Below are positions 35,221 through 43,622 of a stretch of DNA of 64,000 bases, in pieces; positions within the stretch are counted from its first letter, which is position 1, and every line of letters starts with the position of its first letter. The position numbers were made by a program, and so were the translations under genes. This DNA is from Bacillus sp. FJAT-22090 (GTDB lineage: Bacteria; Bacillota; Bacilli; Bacillales_A; Planococcaceae): positions 2,232,001-2,296,000 of the forward strand of contig NZ_CP012601.1 in assembly GCF_001278755.1 (NCBI RefSeq). Direction: 5' to 3'. Under the pieces are notes generated by a model, which did no database searches, had not been told where the DNA came from, and was given only the letters and a program-made list of their open reading frames with translations.

Positions 35221-36381
35221 CTACTTTAGAATAGTTTGAATAAATTTTTCTAGACGGTTTAAACCTTCTTCAAGCACAGCCATAGAGTATGCATATGATA
35301 TACGAATATACCCCTCTCCATAAGGTGTAAATGTACTCCCTGGAACAACTGCAACTCCACCCTCTTGGAGTAACTTAGTTGCAAAATCAAATGAGTTCAT
35401 ACCGAACGCTTCAATAGAAGGGAAAATATAAAATGCTCCATTAGGTTTTTCAACTGGTAACCCAATTTTATTTAAACGTTCATATACATAGTCACGTCTT
35501 TTCACATACTCCACATTCATTTCAATTGGTGTGTCTTTTGAATTTGTTAGTGCTTCAATCGCAGCATGTTGAGCAGGTAAAGAAGCGCAAATTGAGTTGT
35601 ATGCATGCACCAACATTACTTGTTTCATAATTGTAGCTGGTCCCATTAAGAATCCAACCCGCCATCCAGTCATGGAATGAGATTTCGAAACACCATGAAT
35701 ATAAAAAAGTTTATGTTGAAGCTCTTTATATACCGCAAATGAATGATGTTCACCCGAGAAAGTATTTTCACTATATATTTCATCAGTCAGGATAAAGACT
35801 TCTTTTTCCTTCAGCATTTGTACTAATTCATCCATTGTTTCCTTTTGTATGATAACACCAGTAGGATTGGAAGGATTATTAAACAAAATTGCTTTTGTTT
35901 TTTCTGTAATAAGTCTCTCTAAATTTTTCGCTGATGGCTGAAACCCCGTTTCCGTCGTATCCAAATAGACTACTTTTGCACCACATAATTCAATTACCGG
36001 TACATAACCTGAATAGATTGGGGCTGGTAAAATTACCTCATCACCCTCCTCTAAAATCGTCCGGAAAATCGAGTCAATTGCTTCACTAGCTCCATTTGTA
36101 ATTACAATTTCATTTTGAGGATCATAAGAGAATCCATATTTATTCGAGAAAAAGGTATTGACTGCTACTCTAAGTTCTAGTAATCCTGCATTATGAGAAT
36201 ATCCAGTCAAATTCTGTTCAATTGCTCGAATCCCCGCCTCTTTTACTGCGACTGGTGTTGGAAAATCTGGTTGCCCAATTGTTAAATTAATAGCGTTCGG
36301 AAAGTTTACCAGTTGATTAGAAAACTGCCGAATTCCTGGTACTGTTAGTGTTTTAGCACGTGGATTTATGCTCAAAGACAT
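35221..36381 (-). CDS. patA: Class I/II aminotransferase (aminotransferase A)
   Basis: PLP enzyme of 386 residues, closely like B. subtilis PatA: LTIGQPDFPTP, NGASEAIDS, NNPSNPTG, LTDEIYSE, the PLP lysine in GVSKSHSMTGWRVGF, and GEGYIRISYA. PatA transfers amino groups to and from 2-oxo acids (N-acetyl-LL-diaminopimelate or related substrates in lysine synthesis). It lies 27 bases after the TRAP permease gene and could be read through from it, although it has no clear link to that function. Confidence 0.9.
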   Translation of the reverse strand: MSLSINPRAKTLTVPGIRQFSNQLVNFPNAINLTIGQPDFPTPVAVKEAGIRAIEQNLTGYSHNAGLLELRVAVNTFFSNKYGFSYDPQNEIVITNGASEAIDSIFRTILEEGDEVILPAPIYSGYVPVIELCGAKVVYLDTTETGFQPSAKNLERLITEKTKAILFNNPSNPTGVIIQKETMDELVQMLKEKEVFILTDEIYSENTFSGEHHSFAVYKELQHKLFYIHGVSKSHSMTGWRVGFLMGPATIMKQVMLVHAYNSICASLPAQHAAIEALTNSKDTPIEMNVEYVKRRDYVYERLNKIGLPVEKPNGAFYIFPSIEAFGMNSFDFATKLLQEGGVAVVPGSTFTPYGEGYIRISYAYSMAVLEEGLNRLEKFIQTILK

Positions 36382-36408
36382 ACTACTTCATCCTTCTTTC
36401 ACATTATA

Positions 36409-37692
36409 TTACTTAAAAAAACTTGGTAGCCATAAAGACAAACTCGGCACAAATGTAATAACGATTAAACAAATAATCATCGAGAATAGAAACGGAATAA
36501 CTGCCATGACTATTCTTTCAAACTTTACATTTCCTACACTGGAGGCTACAAATAAGTTTACACCAAGTGGCGGCGTGATAAAACCAATCGCTAAGTTAGA
36601 GACTAAAATAACGCCAAAATGTATTGGATCAATACCCACTGCAACAACAATAGGTAATAATATTGGTGTTAAAATTACGAGCGCAGATATAGTATCTATG
36701 AACATACCAACTATTAATAGTATGATATTAATCGCTATTAAAATGACAATTGGATTAGTAGATAATTCTGTTAAGAAAGTTGAAATATCATTTGGAACTT
36801 GTTCTAACGTCATAAAGTAAGCAAAGGAAACAGAAAGTCCAATAATAATCATTGTTGTTGCATTAATGACAACTGCTTCTCGAAAACATTCATAGACAGT
36901 TTTCCATGTAAGTTCTTTATATACATATAGTCCTACTATTAAAGAATAAACTACTGCTACTACCGCAGCTTCTGTTGGAGAGAAAAATCCCCCATATATA
37001 CCACCTAATATGATAACCGGAATAAGTAATGCCCATTTTGCATCAAAAGTAGCTTTTAAAACATCCTTAAATGAAAAAATTGCATTTTGTTCTGAAGTAT
37101 ACCCTCTCTTTTTCGCAATTATATAAGCTGTTATCATTAGAGCAATTCCAATTAGAATTCCTGGAAGAATACCCGCTAAGAACATACTTCCTACAGATAC
37201 ACTCCCTATTACTCCATATAATACGAAAGGAATAGAAGGTGGAATTATAACACCTATAGAGCCAGCAGATGCAGAAACTGCAGCCGCGAATCCTCCATCG
37301 TATCTCTTCTTTTTCATTTCAGGAATCATAAAACCACCGATTGCGGCAACCGTTGCTGGACCTGAACCGGATATTGCCGCAAAAAACATCGAAGCAACAA
37401 CAGTCACTAAAGAAAGTCCACCTACAATCCAACCTACCATTGCTGCAGCCATATCTAGTAAACGTTTGGAAACCCCGCCTTTACTCATCAGCACCCCCGC
37501 GAGCATGAAAAAAGGAATTGCCAATAAAGGAAATGAATCAAGAGAAGTAAATGCTTTTTGTGCAATAATCCCAAGGGGTAATGTAGAACCAAAATAAATG
37601 GCAACTAGAGCTGAAATTCCAAGAGAAATGGCAATCGGTACACCGACTAATAAGCAAATGAATAACGTTCCAAATAATAATGCTACTGTCAT
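36409..37692 (-). CDS. dctM: TRAP transporter large permease (DctM)
   Basis: A 427-residue membrane protein with about twelve helices. Characteristic segments are GVPIAISLGISALVAIYFG, SFPLLAIPFFMLAGVLMSKGGVS, GSGPATVAAIGGFMIPEM and GVNLFVASSVG. It forms the sodium-driven channel of a tripartite solute transporter with the DctQ and DctP genes just upstream; the start overlaps the DctQ stop by four bases. Confidence 0.94.
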   Translation of the reverse strand: MTVALLFGTLFICLLVGVPIAISLGISALVAIYFGSTLPLGIIAQKAFTSLDSFPLLAIPFFMLAGVLMSKGGVSKRLLDMAAAMVGWIVGGLSLVTVVASMFFAAISGSGPATVAAIGGFMIPEMKKKRYDGGFAAAVSASAGSIGVIIPPSIPFVLYGVIGSVSVGSMFLAGILPGILIGIALMITAYIIAKKRGYTSEQNAIFSFKDVLKATFDAKWALLIPVIILGGIYGGFFSPTEAAVVAVVYSLIVGLYVYKELTWKTVYECFREAVVINATTMIIIGLSVSFAYFMTLEQVPNDISTFLTELSTNPIVILIAINIILLIVGMFIDTISALVILTPILLPIVVAVGIDPIHFGVILVSNLAIGFITPPLGVNLFVASSVGNVKFERIVMAVIPFLFSMIICLIVITFVPSLSLWLPSFFK

Positions 37693-38198
37693 GCGATTAT
37701 CTCCTCATCTGCTGGTTTGTCATAGTTTCCTTTCCATACCTCCACTAGTTGTACAATTAATCGAATAGCCATTCCTAACCCCCCAAGTGGGATAGCTAAG
37801 TAAGCAATCCAAACTGGAATTTGCATAGCAGGTGCTAGTTGGCCATGTTCAATACTACTCAACACTAGTTCTGTTCCAAATACCGCCAAAAAGAGTGCCA
37901 TAACAAACCATATGAGAATTGAAATTGTTTCTAGTACTTGACGAAAAGTTCCATGGAAGCGTGTAACAAACGCTTCCACTCTTATATGTTGTCGTAATTT
38001 TACGGAATAGCTTGCGCCGATCCAAACTTGAAAAATATGAATATACCTTGCCATTTCCTCTGTCCAACTAGGAGCAGATTCAAAAACTTTTCTACCAACT
38101 ACTTGTCCAAAAATTAAGGCAACCATAATAACAAGTGACCAAACAAGGAGGATTTCTTCAAACTTTGCAAATTTCTTTAACATAAAAATTTTTCCCAT
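37689..38198 (-). CDS. dctQ: TRAP transporter small permease (DctQ)
   Basis: A 169-residue protein with four membrane helices and the DctQ signature SWTEEMARYIHIFQVWIGASYSVKLRQHI. It is the small membrane subunit between DctP and DctM, and its stop overlaps the DctM start. AAGGGG stands five bases before the ATG at 38198. Confidence 0.93.
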   Translation of the reverse strand: MGKIFMLKKFAKFEEILLVWSLVIMVALIFGQVVGRKVFESAPSWTEEMARYIHIFQVWIGASYSVKLRQHIRVEAFVTRFHGTFRQVLETISILIWFVMALFLAVFGTELVLSSIEHGQLAPAMQIPVWIAYLAIPLGGLGMAIRLIVQLVEVWKGNYDKPADEEIIA

Positions 38199-38210
38199 CC
38201 CTTCCCCTTA

Positions 38211-39236
38211 TTATTGATTGTTTGCATCCTCAGCCATTTTAACTAAATCTTCACCAATTTCTGAAACGTATTTATCGTAAACAGATTTCGTTGCATCTTT
38301 AAATTCTTCACGTTCTTCTGGAGTTAGTTCATTCACTTTCATTCCTGATTCTTTCAGTTTGTTTAAGAAATCTACGTCTTGTTCTTGAGCAAGCTTACGT
38401 TGTTCTGTTCGATATTCTTCAGAAGTCTTTACAACCAACTGTTGAAGATCTTCTGGTAATGAATTGAAAAATTCATTATTCATCAACAAAATAGTTGCGG
38501 CATAGACATGTGAAGTAATTGTTAAGTAGTCTTGTACTTCATAAAACTTGTTTGTGTAATAGAGAGAAATCGGTGATTCCATTGCATCATATGTTTTTTG
38601 CTGAAGTGCTGTATATAGCTCACCAAATGCAAATGGGGATGCGTTTGCACCGAATGCTTTAAATGTATCTGTATGGACCGGATTTTCAAGTGTACGATAT
38701 TTCAATCCTTTTAAGTCAGCTATGCCATGAATCGGACCGTTATTGTTAGACATATGACGGAAACCATTCTCAGCAAAAACAAGTCCCTTCAAATCATTGT
38801 TCTCCAATTCTCCAAGTAATTGTTCTCCAAGAGCACCATCCAACGCTCGGTATGCAGCGTCATGATCATTAAACAAAAATGGTAAATCGAATACCATAAA
38901 TTTTTTATTGAAAGATGCAAGAGGTGCTACGGCTGGAATGGTCATTTCAATATTTCCAAGTTGAACTGCTTCAATCGCTTCTCGGTCTGAGGCATATAGT
39001 TGTCCATTTGGATATAACTCAACTTTTAACCTACCATCAGACTCTTTTTCAAGTTTTTCTTTAAAAGTTTCTGCTGCAATATGAGAGGATTGCTCTTCAG
39101 AAACTAAGTACGCGATTCGAATTGTGTAAGAACCTTCGGACTCCCCTGTACTAGATGTAGTTACTGTTTCTGTAGGTCTTCCACATGCGGATAGTGTTAT
39201 AACAATAATCAGTAATAATGCGAATAATTTTTTCAT
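38211..39236 (-). CDS. dctP: TRAP solute-binding lipoprotein (DctP family)
   Basis: The extracytoplasmic receptor, 341 residues. Lipobox LSAC at about residue 20; then the DctP pattern RIAYLVSEEQSSHIAAETFKE, GNIEMTIPAVAPL, FDLPFLF, and the conserved acid-binding Arg in KGLKYRTLENPVH. DctP proteins bind C4-dicarboxylates, keto- or hydroxy-acids. Since a GntR regulator precedes it and an FAD-linked 2-hydroxyacid oxidase lies divergently, lactate, glycolate or a similar acid is a plausible ligand (inference). ATG at 39236 overlaps the regulator stop as ATGA; GGGGGAAATGAA precedes it. Confidence 0.92.
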   Translation of the reverse strand: MKKLFALLLIIVITLSACGRPTETVTTSSTGESEGSYTIRIAYLVSEEQSSHIAAETFKEKLEKESDGRLKVELYPNGQLYASDREAIEAVQLGNIEMTIPAVAPLASFNKKFMVFDLPFLFNDHDAAYRALDGALGEQLLGELENNDLKGLVFAENGFRHMSNNNGPIHGIADLKGLKYRTLENPVHTDTFKAFGANASPFAFGELYTALQQKTYDAMESPISLYYTNKFYEVQDYLTITSHVYAATILLMNNEFFNSLPEDLQQLVVKTSEEYRTEQRKLAQEQDVDFLNKLKESGMKVNELTPEEREEFKDATKSVYDKYVSEIGEDLVKMAEDANNQ

Positions 39237-39901
39237 TTCATTTCCCCCTGAGTACAATATGATAAAAATCTTTTTTCTACATTATCTAGGTGACTTGTCA
39301 TAAGTTGTTTAGCTAAATCTTTTTGATGATTTTGAAGTGCTTTTACTATCTTTGTATGCTCGTGGTAAGCTTCCTCCGCACTCACTTGTAACGTATTGGA
39401 AAGAATCAGAAATGCTCGATTAACTCCAGCATTAGAATCATGTATAAGCTCCACTAGCTTCTTATTGTCTCCAATACTTGCAAGAATTAAATGAAACTCT
39501 CGGTCTAAATCGATAAATGAATGAAAATCATTACGATTTATCGATTCTAATTGTTCTTCCAAATTGTTTTGTAAATCATACAGTATTTTTTCAGAGACTT
39601 TATCTGTATTTTTATCGATATTGTAAATTTCTAAAAGTCTTCTAATTTCCATATAATGTAGCCCATCAACGATTGAAAAAGTAGCTACAGTTGCTGGCTT
39701 TGCTTTATTTAACTGTATAAGCCCTTCTGCTGCTAACCTCTTTAATGCTTCACGAATTGGAGTACGACTGATTCCTAGATCCATTGCCAATTTTTCTTCT
39801 GGTAGCTCTTCGTTTTGTTCAAGCTTTCCGGCGATGATTGAATCTTTTATACTCTTAAATGCTTGATCTGCAAGAGTTTCTTTTGGAAGTATCTTTTTCA
39901 A
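39233..39901 (-). CDS. GntR-family (FadR subfamily) regulator
   Basis: A 222-residue repressor or activator. N-terminal winged helix (about 10-75) with DLGISRTPIREALKRLAAEGL, and an all-helical FCD effector domain (about 90-215) with conserved DREFHLIL and the metal-binding Asp/His pattern. The start is a TTG at 39901, four bases after AGGAGGGGG; the longer frame to 39937 would place residues inside the ribosome site. It is the first gene of the TRAP operon and is divergent from the FAD oxidase gene, so it most likely controls both from the palindromes between them, with the transported acid as effector. Confidence 0.88.
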   Translation of the reverse strand: MKKILPKETLADQAFKSIKDSIIAGKLEQNEELPEEKLAMDLGISRTPIREALKRLAAEGLIQLNKAKPATVATFSIVDGLHYMEIRRLLEIYNIDKNTDKVSEKILYDLQNNLEEQLESINRNDFHSFIDLDREFHLILASIGDNKKLVELIHDSNAGVNRAFLILSNTLQVSAEEAYHEHTKIVKALQNHQKDLAKQLMTSHLDNVEKRFLSYCTQGEMK

Positions 39902-39917
39902 ATGTCCCCCTCCTTCC

Positions 39918-39932
39918 TGTATACTGTATACA
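39918..39932. promoter_or_regulatory. Candidate GntR operator
   Basis: TGTATAC-T-GTATACA, a perfect inverted repeat 17 bases upstream of the regulator start. FadR-type GntR proteins commonly bind GT-N(2-3)-AC-type palindromes of this kind. Its place next to the ribosome site fits autorepression. Confidence 0.6.
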
Positions 39933-39950
39933 AGCATAATATATTATGCT
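39933..39950. promoter_or_regulatory. Perfect 18-bp palindrome in divergent promoter region
   Basis: AGCATAATATATTATGCT reads the same on both strands and directly abuts the 15-bp operator. Its TATAAT-like core (TATTAT on both strands) could serve as overlapping -10 boxes of the divergent promoters, or as a second operator. Confidence 0.5.
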
Positions 39951-40002
39951 ACTATTCTTGTAAACAAAAATTTTGGAATTATTAGAAAGTTAGGTGTTTT
40001 TA

Positions 40003-41358
40003 ATGATGTTGAATAGTTTGATTGAAAAACTAGGAAACAAAAAAGTGAGTCAAAGTGAATCAGAGTTATATCGCCACAGTAGAGATGAATCTTCACATCC
40101 CCGGGTAGAACCAGATTTTGTGTTTTTCCCAGAAAATGTGGAGGATGTTGTGAAAGTACTTCAATTAGCAAATGAATATGATGTTCCAGTAACGCCATAT
40201 GGTGCTGGTTCTGGCTTAGAGGGCCAAGCTATTCCAATTAATAAAGGGATTTCAGTGAACTTCGATCAAATGAATAAAGTAGTGGAGTTTTTCCCAGAAG
40301 ATTTGATGATTACAGTAGAACCTGGAATGACACGTCTTCAGCTAAATGAGTATGTAAATAAACATGGACTATACTTCCCAATTGACCCAGGTGCTGATGC
40401 TTCTATAGGAGGTATGGTTGCAACCAATGCAAGTGGTACTACAGCAGTACGTTATGGTTCGATGCGCGACCAAGTATTGGACTTAGAAGTAGTTCTAGCA
40501 AATGGAAGTATTATACATACTGGTTCAAAAGCGAAAAAATCATCTTCTGGTTATCATTTAAATGGAATTTTCACTGGTTCTGAAGGAACTCTAGGTATCA
40601 TAACGAAGGTTACAGTTAAACTGCATGGTATTCCCGAAAAAGTTTTAGCTGCACGTTGCACATTTGAAACTCCAGGTGAATGTGCAGAAGCTGCTCAAGC
40701 TGTTCTATCAAGTGGTATTCAAATAATGCGTATGGAACTAGTGGACTCTGAAAGCATAAAACAAGTAAATGAATACGGAAATTATACATTTCCAGAAGCA
40801 CACTCCCTTTTCTTTGAATTTGCTGGCTCACCGAATATCGTGGAAGAAGAAGCTACAGTTGTAGAAGAACTAATGAAAGAATTTGGCTGTAAAAACTGGG
40901 AACGCGCAAATTCTTCGAAAGAACGTACAGAACTCTGGAAAGCACGTCATGAAATGGCATATGCATATAAGCATATAAAAGGGAAAGTATCTACGGGATC
41001 GGATTCATGTGTTCCTATTTCAAAACTCGCTGAAATGGTTGTATTTGGTCGTAAAATACTAGAAGAAAGCGGACTAATAGGAGGAGTATTTGGACACGTT
41101 GGCGATGGTAACTTCCATACGCTTGTTATGTATGATCCAGATAATTCAGTAGAAGTTGAAAAAGCAGAATATACAAATTCACAAATTGCGTTGAAAGCGA
41201 TCGAACTTGGTGGTACATGCACAGGTGAACATGGGGTAGGTCTAGGGAAAATGAAATACCAAGTTGCCGAGCATGGGGAAGCTGTTGAATTAATGAAATC
41301 AGTTAAAGCGTTATTTGACCCAAAAGGCATTCTAAATCCTGGAAAAATATTTTATTAA
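40003..41358 (+). CDS. FAD-linked 2-hydroxyacid oxidase/dehydrogenase (GlcD/D-LDH type)
   Basis: A 451-residue flavoprotein. FAD_binding_4 domain (about 40-180) with PYGAGSGLEGQAIPINKGISV, GADASIGGMVATNASGT and GTLGIITKVTVKL, and a C-terminal FAD-oxidase domain with GDGNFHTL and the ELGGTCTGEHGVGLGK motif. It oxidises D-lactate, glycolate or a similar acid and passes electrons to the respiratory chain. No GlcE/GlcF partners are adjacent, which favours a single-subunit D-lactate dehydrogenase type. ATG at 40003 is preferred (AGGTG six bases ahead). Divergent from the GntR-TRAP operon, together a probable uptake-and-oxidation unit. Confidence 0.9.
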   Translation: MMLNSLIEKLGNKKVSQSESELYRHSRDESSHPRVEPDFVFFPENVEDVVKVLQLANEYDVPVTPYGAGSGLEGQAIPINKGISVNFDQMNKVVEFFPEDLMITVEPGMTRLQLNEYVNKHGLYFPIDPGADASIGGMVATNASGTTAVRYGSMRDQVLDLEVVLANGSIIHTGSKAKKSSSGYHLNGIFTGSEGTLGIITKVTVKLHGIPEKVLAARCTFETPGECAEAAQAVLSSGIQIMRMELVDSESIKQVNEYGNYTFPEAHSLFFEFAGSPNIVEEEATVVEELMKEFGCKNWERANSSKERTELWKARHEMAYAYKHIKGKVSTGSDSCVPISKLAEMVVFGRKILEESGLIGGVFGHVGDGNFHTLVMYDPDNSVEVEKAEYTNSQIALKAIELGGTCTGEHGVGLGKMKYQVAEHGEAVELMKSVKALFDPKGILNPGKIFY

Positions 41359-41460
41359 TAATAAGAAAAACGCTTATCGAACGCTTTAAAGCAATACGTG
41401 TGAGACATTTCATTTGGGAAATTTTATAAAATTTCCTACTACTGATTAATGCCAGGAAAA

Positions 41461-41600
41461 ATACGTCCATATAAATTTTTTCCGTCCACATAAAAAGTTT
41501 TCTGTCCGTATAAAATCTTTTCTGTCCACATAAAAAGTTTTCTGTCCGTATAAAATCTTTTCTGTCCACATAAAAAGTTTTCTGTCCGTGCAGTAAACTT
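41461..41600. repeat. Seven-unit tandem array of 20-bp repeats
   Basis: Units start exactly every 20 bases at 41461, 41481, 41501, 41521, 41541, 41561 and 41581. Two types alternate: one with GTCCACATAAAAAG and one with GTCCGTATAAAATC. Inner units are identical within type, so the true period is 40 and the array has grown by duplication of a two-unit block; the first and last units are worn. Each unit has a GTCC core and an A-tract, which gives phased A-tracts about two helical turns apart. Confidence 0.9.
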
Positions 41601-41655
41601 TTGAACACTAAGTTTACGGTAGTTGAATTATATAAACTTTCATTATCTATTAAAA

Positions 41656-41693
41656 AAGGACTGTACAACAAATTACGTTGTAGTACAGTCCTT
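41656..41693 (-). terminator. Terminator after VOC gene
   Basis: AAGGACTGTAC and its exact complement (11 bp), with an inner ACAAC/GTTGT stem, followed on the minus strand by a run of T. Confidence 0.85.
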
Positions 41694-41699
41694 GCTATT

Positions 41700-42128
41700 C
41701 TATTGAGGCATTTGATCGGTTTCAAGGCTTAGTTGCCACTCGATACCGAACTTGTCCTTCACAGAACCGTAGCATTTACTCCAGAAAGTTTCTTGGAGCT
41801 CCATCCCTACTTTTCCGCCTTCTTTAAGTGCTTCAAATGCTGATCTAATTTCATTTTCATCTCTACTTACAACTGCTAAGCTAATATTATTGCCTTCAAT
41901 AAAAGGAGAACCAGGAAAAACATCAGAAAACATGACATTGCTTCCACTAATATTTAGTCGAGTATGCATAACTAAATCTTTTGCTTCCTCTGGTAGCGTG
42001 TAATCGGGACTTGGTGGCGCTTCACCGAAAGTCATTATTTGTGGCTTTTCTGTTTTAAAAACTTCTGCGTAAAACTCTGCAGCTTCACGACAATTTCCAT
42101 TAAAATTAAGATATACATCAACAGCCAT
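41700..42128 (-). CDS. VOC-superfamily (PhnB/glyoxalase-like) protein
   Basis: A 142-residue metalloenzyme fold. Contains VYLNFNGNCREAAEFYAEVF, MTFGEAPPSPDY, the LNISGSNVMFSDVFPG segment, and KCYGSVKDKFGIEWQLS, all typical of the PhnB-like branch (sometimes labelled 3-demethylubiquinone methyltransferase). The biochemical role of this branch is unsettled. ATG at 42128 has AGGAG eight bases upstream; the GTG at 42137 overlaps that site. Monocistronic. Confidence 0.88.
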   Translation of the reverse strand: MAVDVYLNFNGNCREAAEFYAEVFKTEKPQIMTFGEAPPSPDYTLPEEAKDLVMHTRLNISGSNVMFSDVFPGSPFIEGNNISLAVVSRDENEIRSAFEALKEGGKVGMELQETFWSKCYGSVKDKFGIEWQLSLETDQMPQ

Positions 42129-42244
42129 TTGATACACTCCTCTACTTTTTAATGTTATTCATGTAATAATGAATGACAAGATTATTGTAGCATTTGTCTG
42201 TTTGAAAAAATATATACCTCTGTTAATTTTATGAAAAAAATTGT

Positions 42245-43228
42245 TTAATAAACTTTATCACCATTAAAAATTGAATTTTTAACGATAACATAATCTACAT
42301 TTCGGATAGCTTCAAGTTTATTTCCTCCAGCATATGAAATAGAAGATTGAAGATCTTGCTCCATTTCTTTCAATGTATCCTCAAGTGGCCCTTTGTGTTC
42401 TACATACATTTTTTTGCCTTCTACATTTTTCTTTTCGCCTTTTTGGAATTCAGAAGCAGAACCGAAATATTCTTTATAGAGCTTTCCATCTTTTTCGATT
42501 GTTTTTCCTGGAGACTCTTCGTGACCAGCAAATAGTGATCCAATCATTACCATAGATGCACCAAAGCGTACAGATTTAGCGATATCACCATGCGTACGGA
42601 TTCCTCCATCAGCAATAATCGGTTTGCTTGCAGCCTTTGCACACCAACGAAGTGCTGCTAGTTGCCAACCACCCGTCCCAAAGCCTGTTTTAATCTTCGT
42701 AATACATACTTTACCTGGACCAATTCCTACTTTAGTTGCATCGGCACCAGCATTTTCTAATTCTCTAACCGCTTCTGGTGTTCCAACATTACCTGCAATA
42801 ACAAAGCTAGCTGGTATATGTTTTTTAATATGTTGAATCATATTAATTACTGCATTCGAGTGTCCATGTGCAATATCAATTGTTATAAATTCAGGTACTA
42901 TTTGTTCCTCTGCTAATTGCTCAATAAATGAATATTCTTCTTCTTTAACACCTACACTAATTGAAGCGATTAGTCCTCGAGATTGCATATCTTTAATAAA
43001 AGAAATCCGCTTTTCTGGTTCAAAACGATGCATGATATAGAAATAACCATTTTCCGCTAAATAATTTGCGATTTTATCGTCAATAATAGTCTGCATATTT
43101 GCAGGTACGACAGGCAGCTTAAATGTATGTCCACCTAAAGTAACAGTTGTATCACATTCAGAACGGCTATTAACAACACATTTCGCCGGAATTAATTGAA
43201 TATCTTCATAATCAAATACATTATCCAT
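42245..43228 (-). CDS. guaC: GMP reductase
   Basis: A 327-residue IMPDH/GMPR-family enzyme that turns GMP to IMP with NADPH and frees ammonia. Features: [11 protein letters not shown] at the start, [37 protein letters not shown] with catalytic Cys, [33 protein letters not shown], and [11 protein letters not shown]. It lacks CBS domains, which excludes IMP dehydrogenase. ATG at 43228 is preceded by GGGGTG. Purine salvage; possibly controlled by PurR (see the candidate boxes upstream). Confidence 0.95.
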   Translation of the reverse strand: MDNVFDYEDIQLIPAKCVVNSRSECDTTVTLGGHTFKLPVVPANMQTIIDDKIANYLAENGYFYIMHRFEPEKRISFIKDMQSRGLIASISVGVKEEEYSFIEQLAEEQIVPEFITIDIAHGHSNAVINMIQHIKKHIPASFVIAGNVGTPEAVRELENAGADATKVGIGPGKVCITKIKTGFGTGGWQLAALRWCAKAASKPIIADGGIRTHGDIAKSVRFGASMVMIGSLFAGHEESPGKTIEKDGKLYKEYFGSASEFQKGEKKNVEGKKMYVEHKGPLEDTLKEMEQDLQSSISYAGGNKLEAIRNVDYVIVKNSIFNGDKVY

Positions 43229-43246
43229 GCTTAACACCCCTAAATA

Positions 43247-43281
43247 CGAATATTAATTATCTAGATGAACTAAAATGTTCG
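43247..43281 (-). promoter_or_regulatory. Possible PurBox pair upstream of guaC
   Basis: On the minus strand a CGAACATT half-site and an inverted AATATTCG half-site flank 19 bases, just upstream of guaC. This resembles the inverted CGAAC-type PurBox pair of Bacillus PurR operators, although the spacing is somewhat larger than usual. Weak evidence. Confidence 0.3.
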
Positions 43282-43418
43282 TCCATCGGATAATTTACAG
43301 CAAATTCATGTAAATGTCAAAGGTTTTAAATTAATAAAGGACAATTAATTTGATTCCTTATTAACTTAAAACATCCGTGACATAAGTTTCTCTTAAAAGG
43401 GTAAAGGTGAAAATAGAA

Positions 43419-43523
43419 ATGAAGGATTCTATTCTTGAAGCAGGCGCTAGCGGACAGGCAGACAAAAAATTATTCCATTTAATTAATAAGATACTTATAA
43501 CACACGGTTATTTTCAACCATAA
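43419..43523 (+). CDS. Possible 34-residue small protein
   Basis: A short frame in the 385-base gap between guaC and the YyaL-like gene: ATG with AAAGGTGA about eight bases ahead, ending in TAA. It encodes a partly amphipathic peptide (LFHLINKILITHGY). I see no clear terminator or known family, so it may be chance. The rest of the gap holds the guaC leader region and the AAGGTGG site of the next gene. Confidence 0.3.
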   Translation: MKDSILEAGASGQADKKLFHLINKILITHGYFQP

Positions 43524-43622
43524 GAATCACATCGTTTAAAGACATCAAGATGCTTAGGAATACCAAATAGTTTTTAGTGGAAACATATTAGAAAAAATTT
43601 CCCTAAAGAAGGTGGTTTTAAT

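Larger units (their letters stand above)
41359..41699. other. Intergenic stretch with tandem repeat and terminator
   Basis: A 341-base convergent gap between the FAD oxidase and VOC genes. It contains the 20-bp tandem array (41461-41600) and the VOC terminator. An open frame on the minus strand (41303-41725) is produced by the array (repeating FLCGQKRFYTDRK-like words) and is not a gene. Confidence 0.7.

Noticed and set aside
41461-41600. CRISPR array
   Set aside because: Units are contiguous without unique spacers and only 20 bases long; no cas genes nearby.
41303-41725. 140-codon minus-strand frame with VDRK/RTENF repeats
   Set aside because: Produced by the 20-bp tandem array and overlaps both neighbouring genes.
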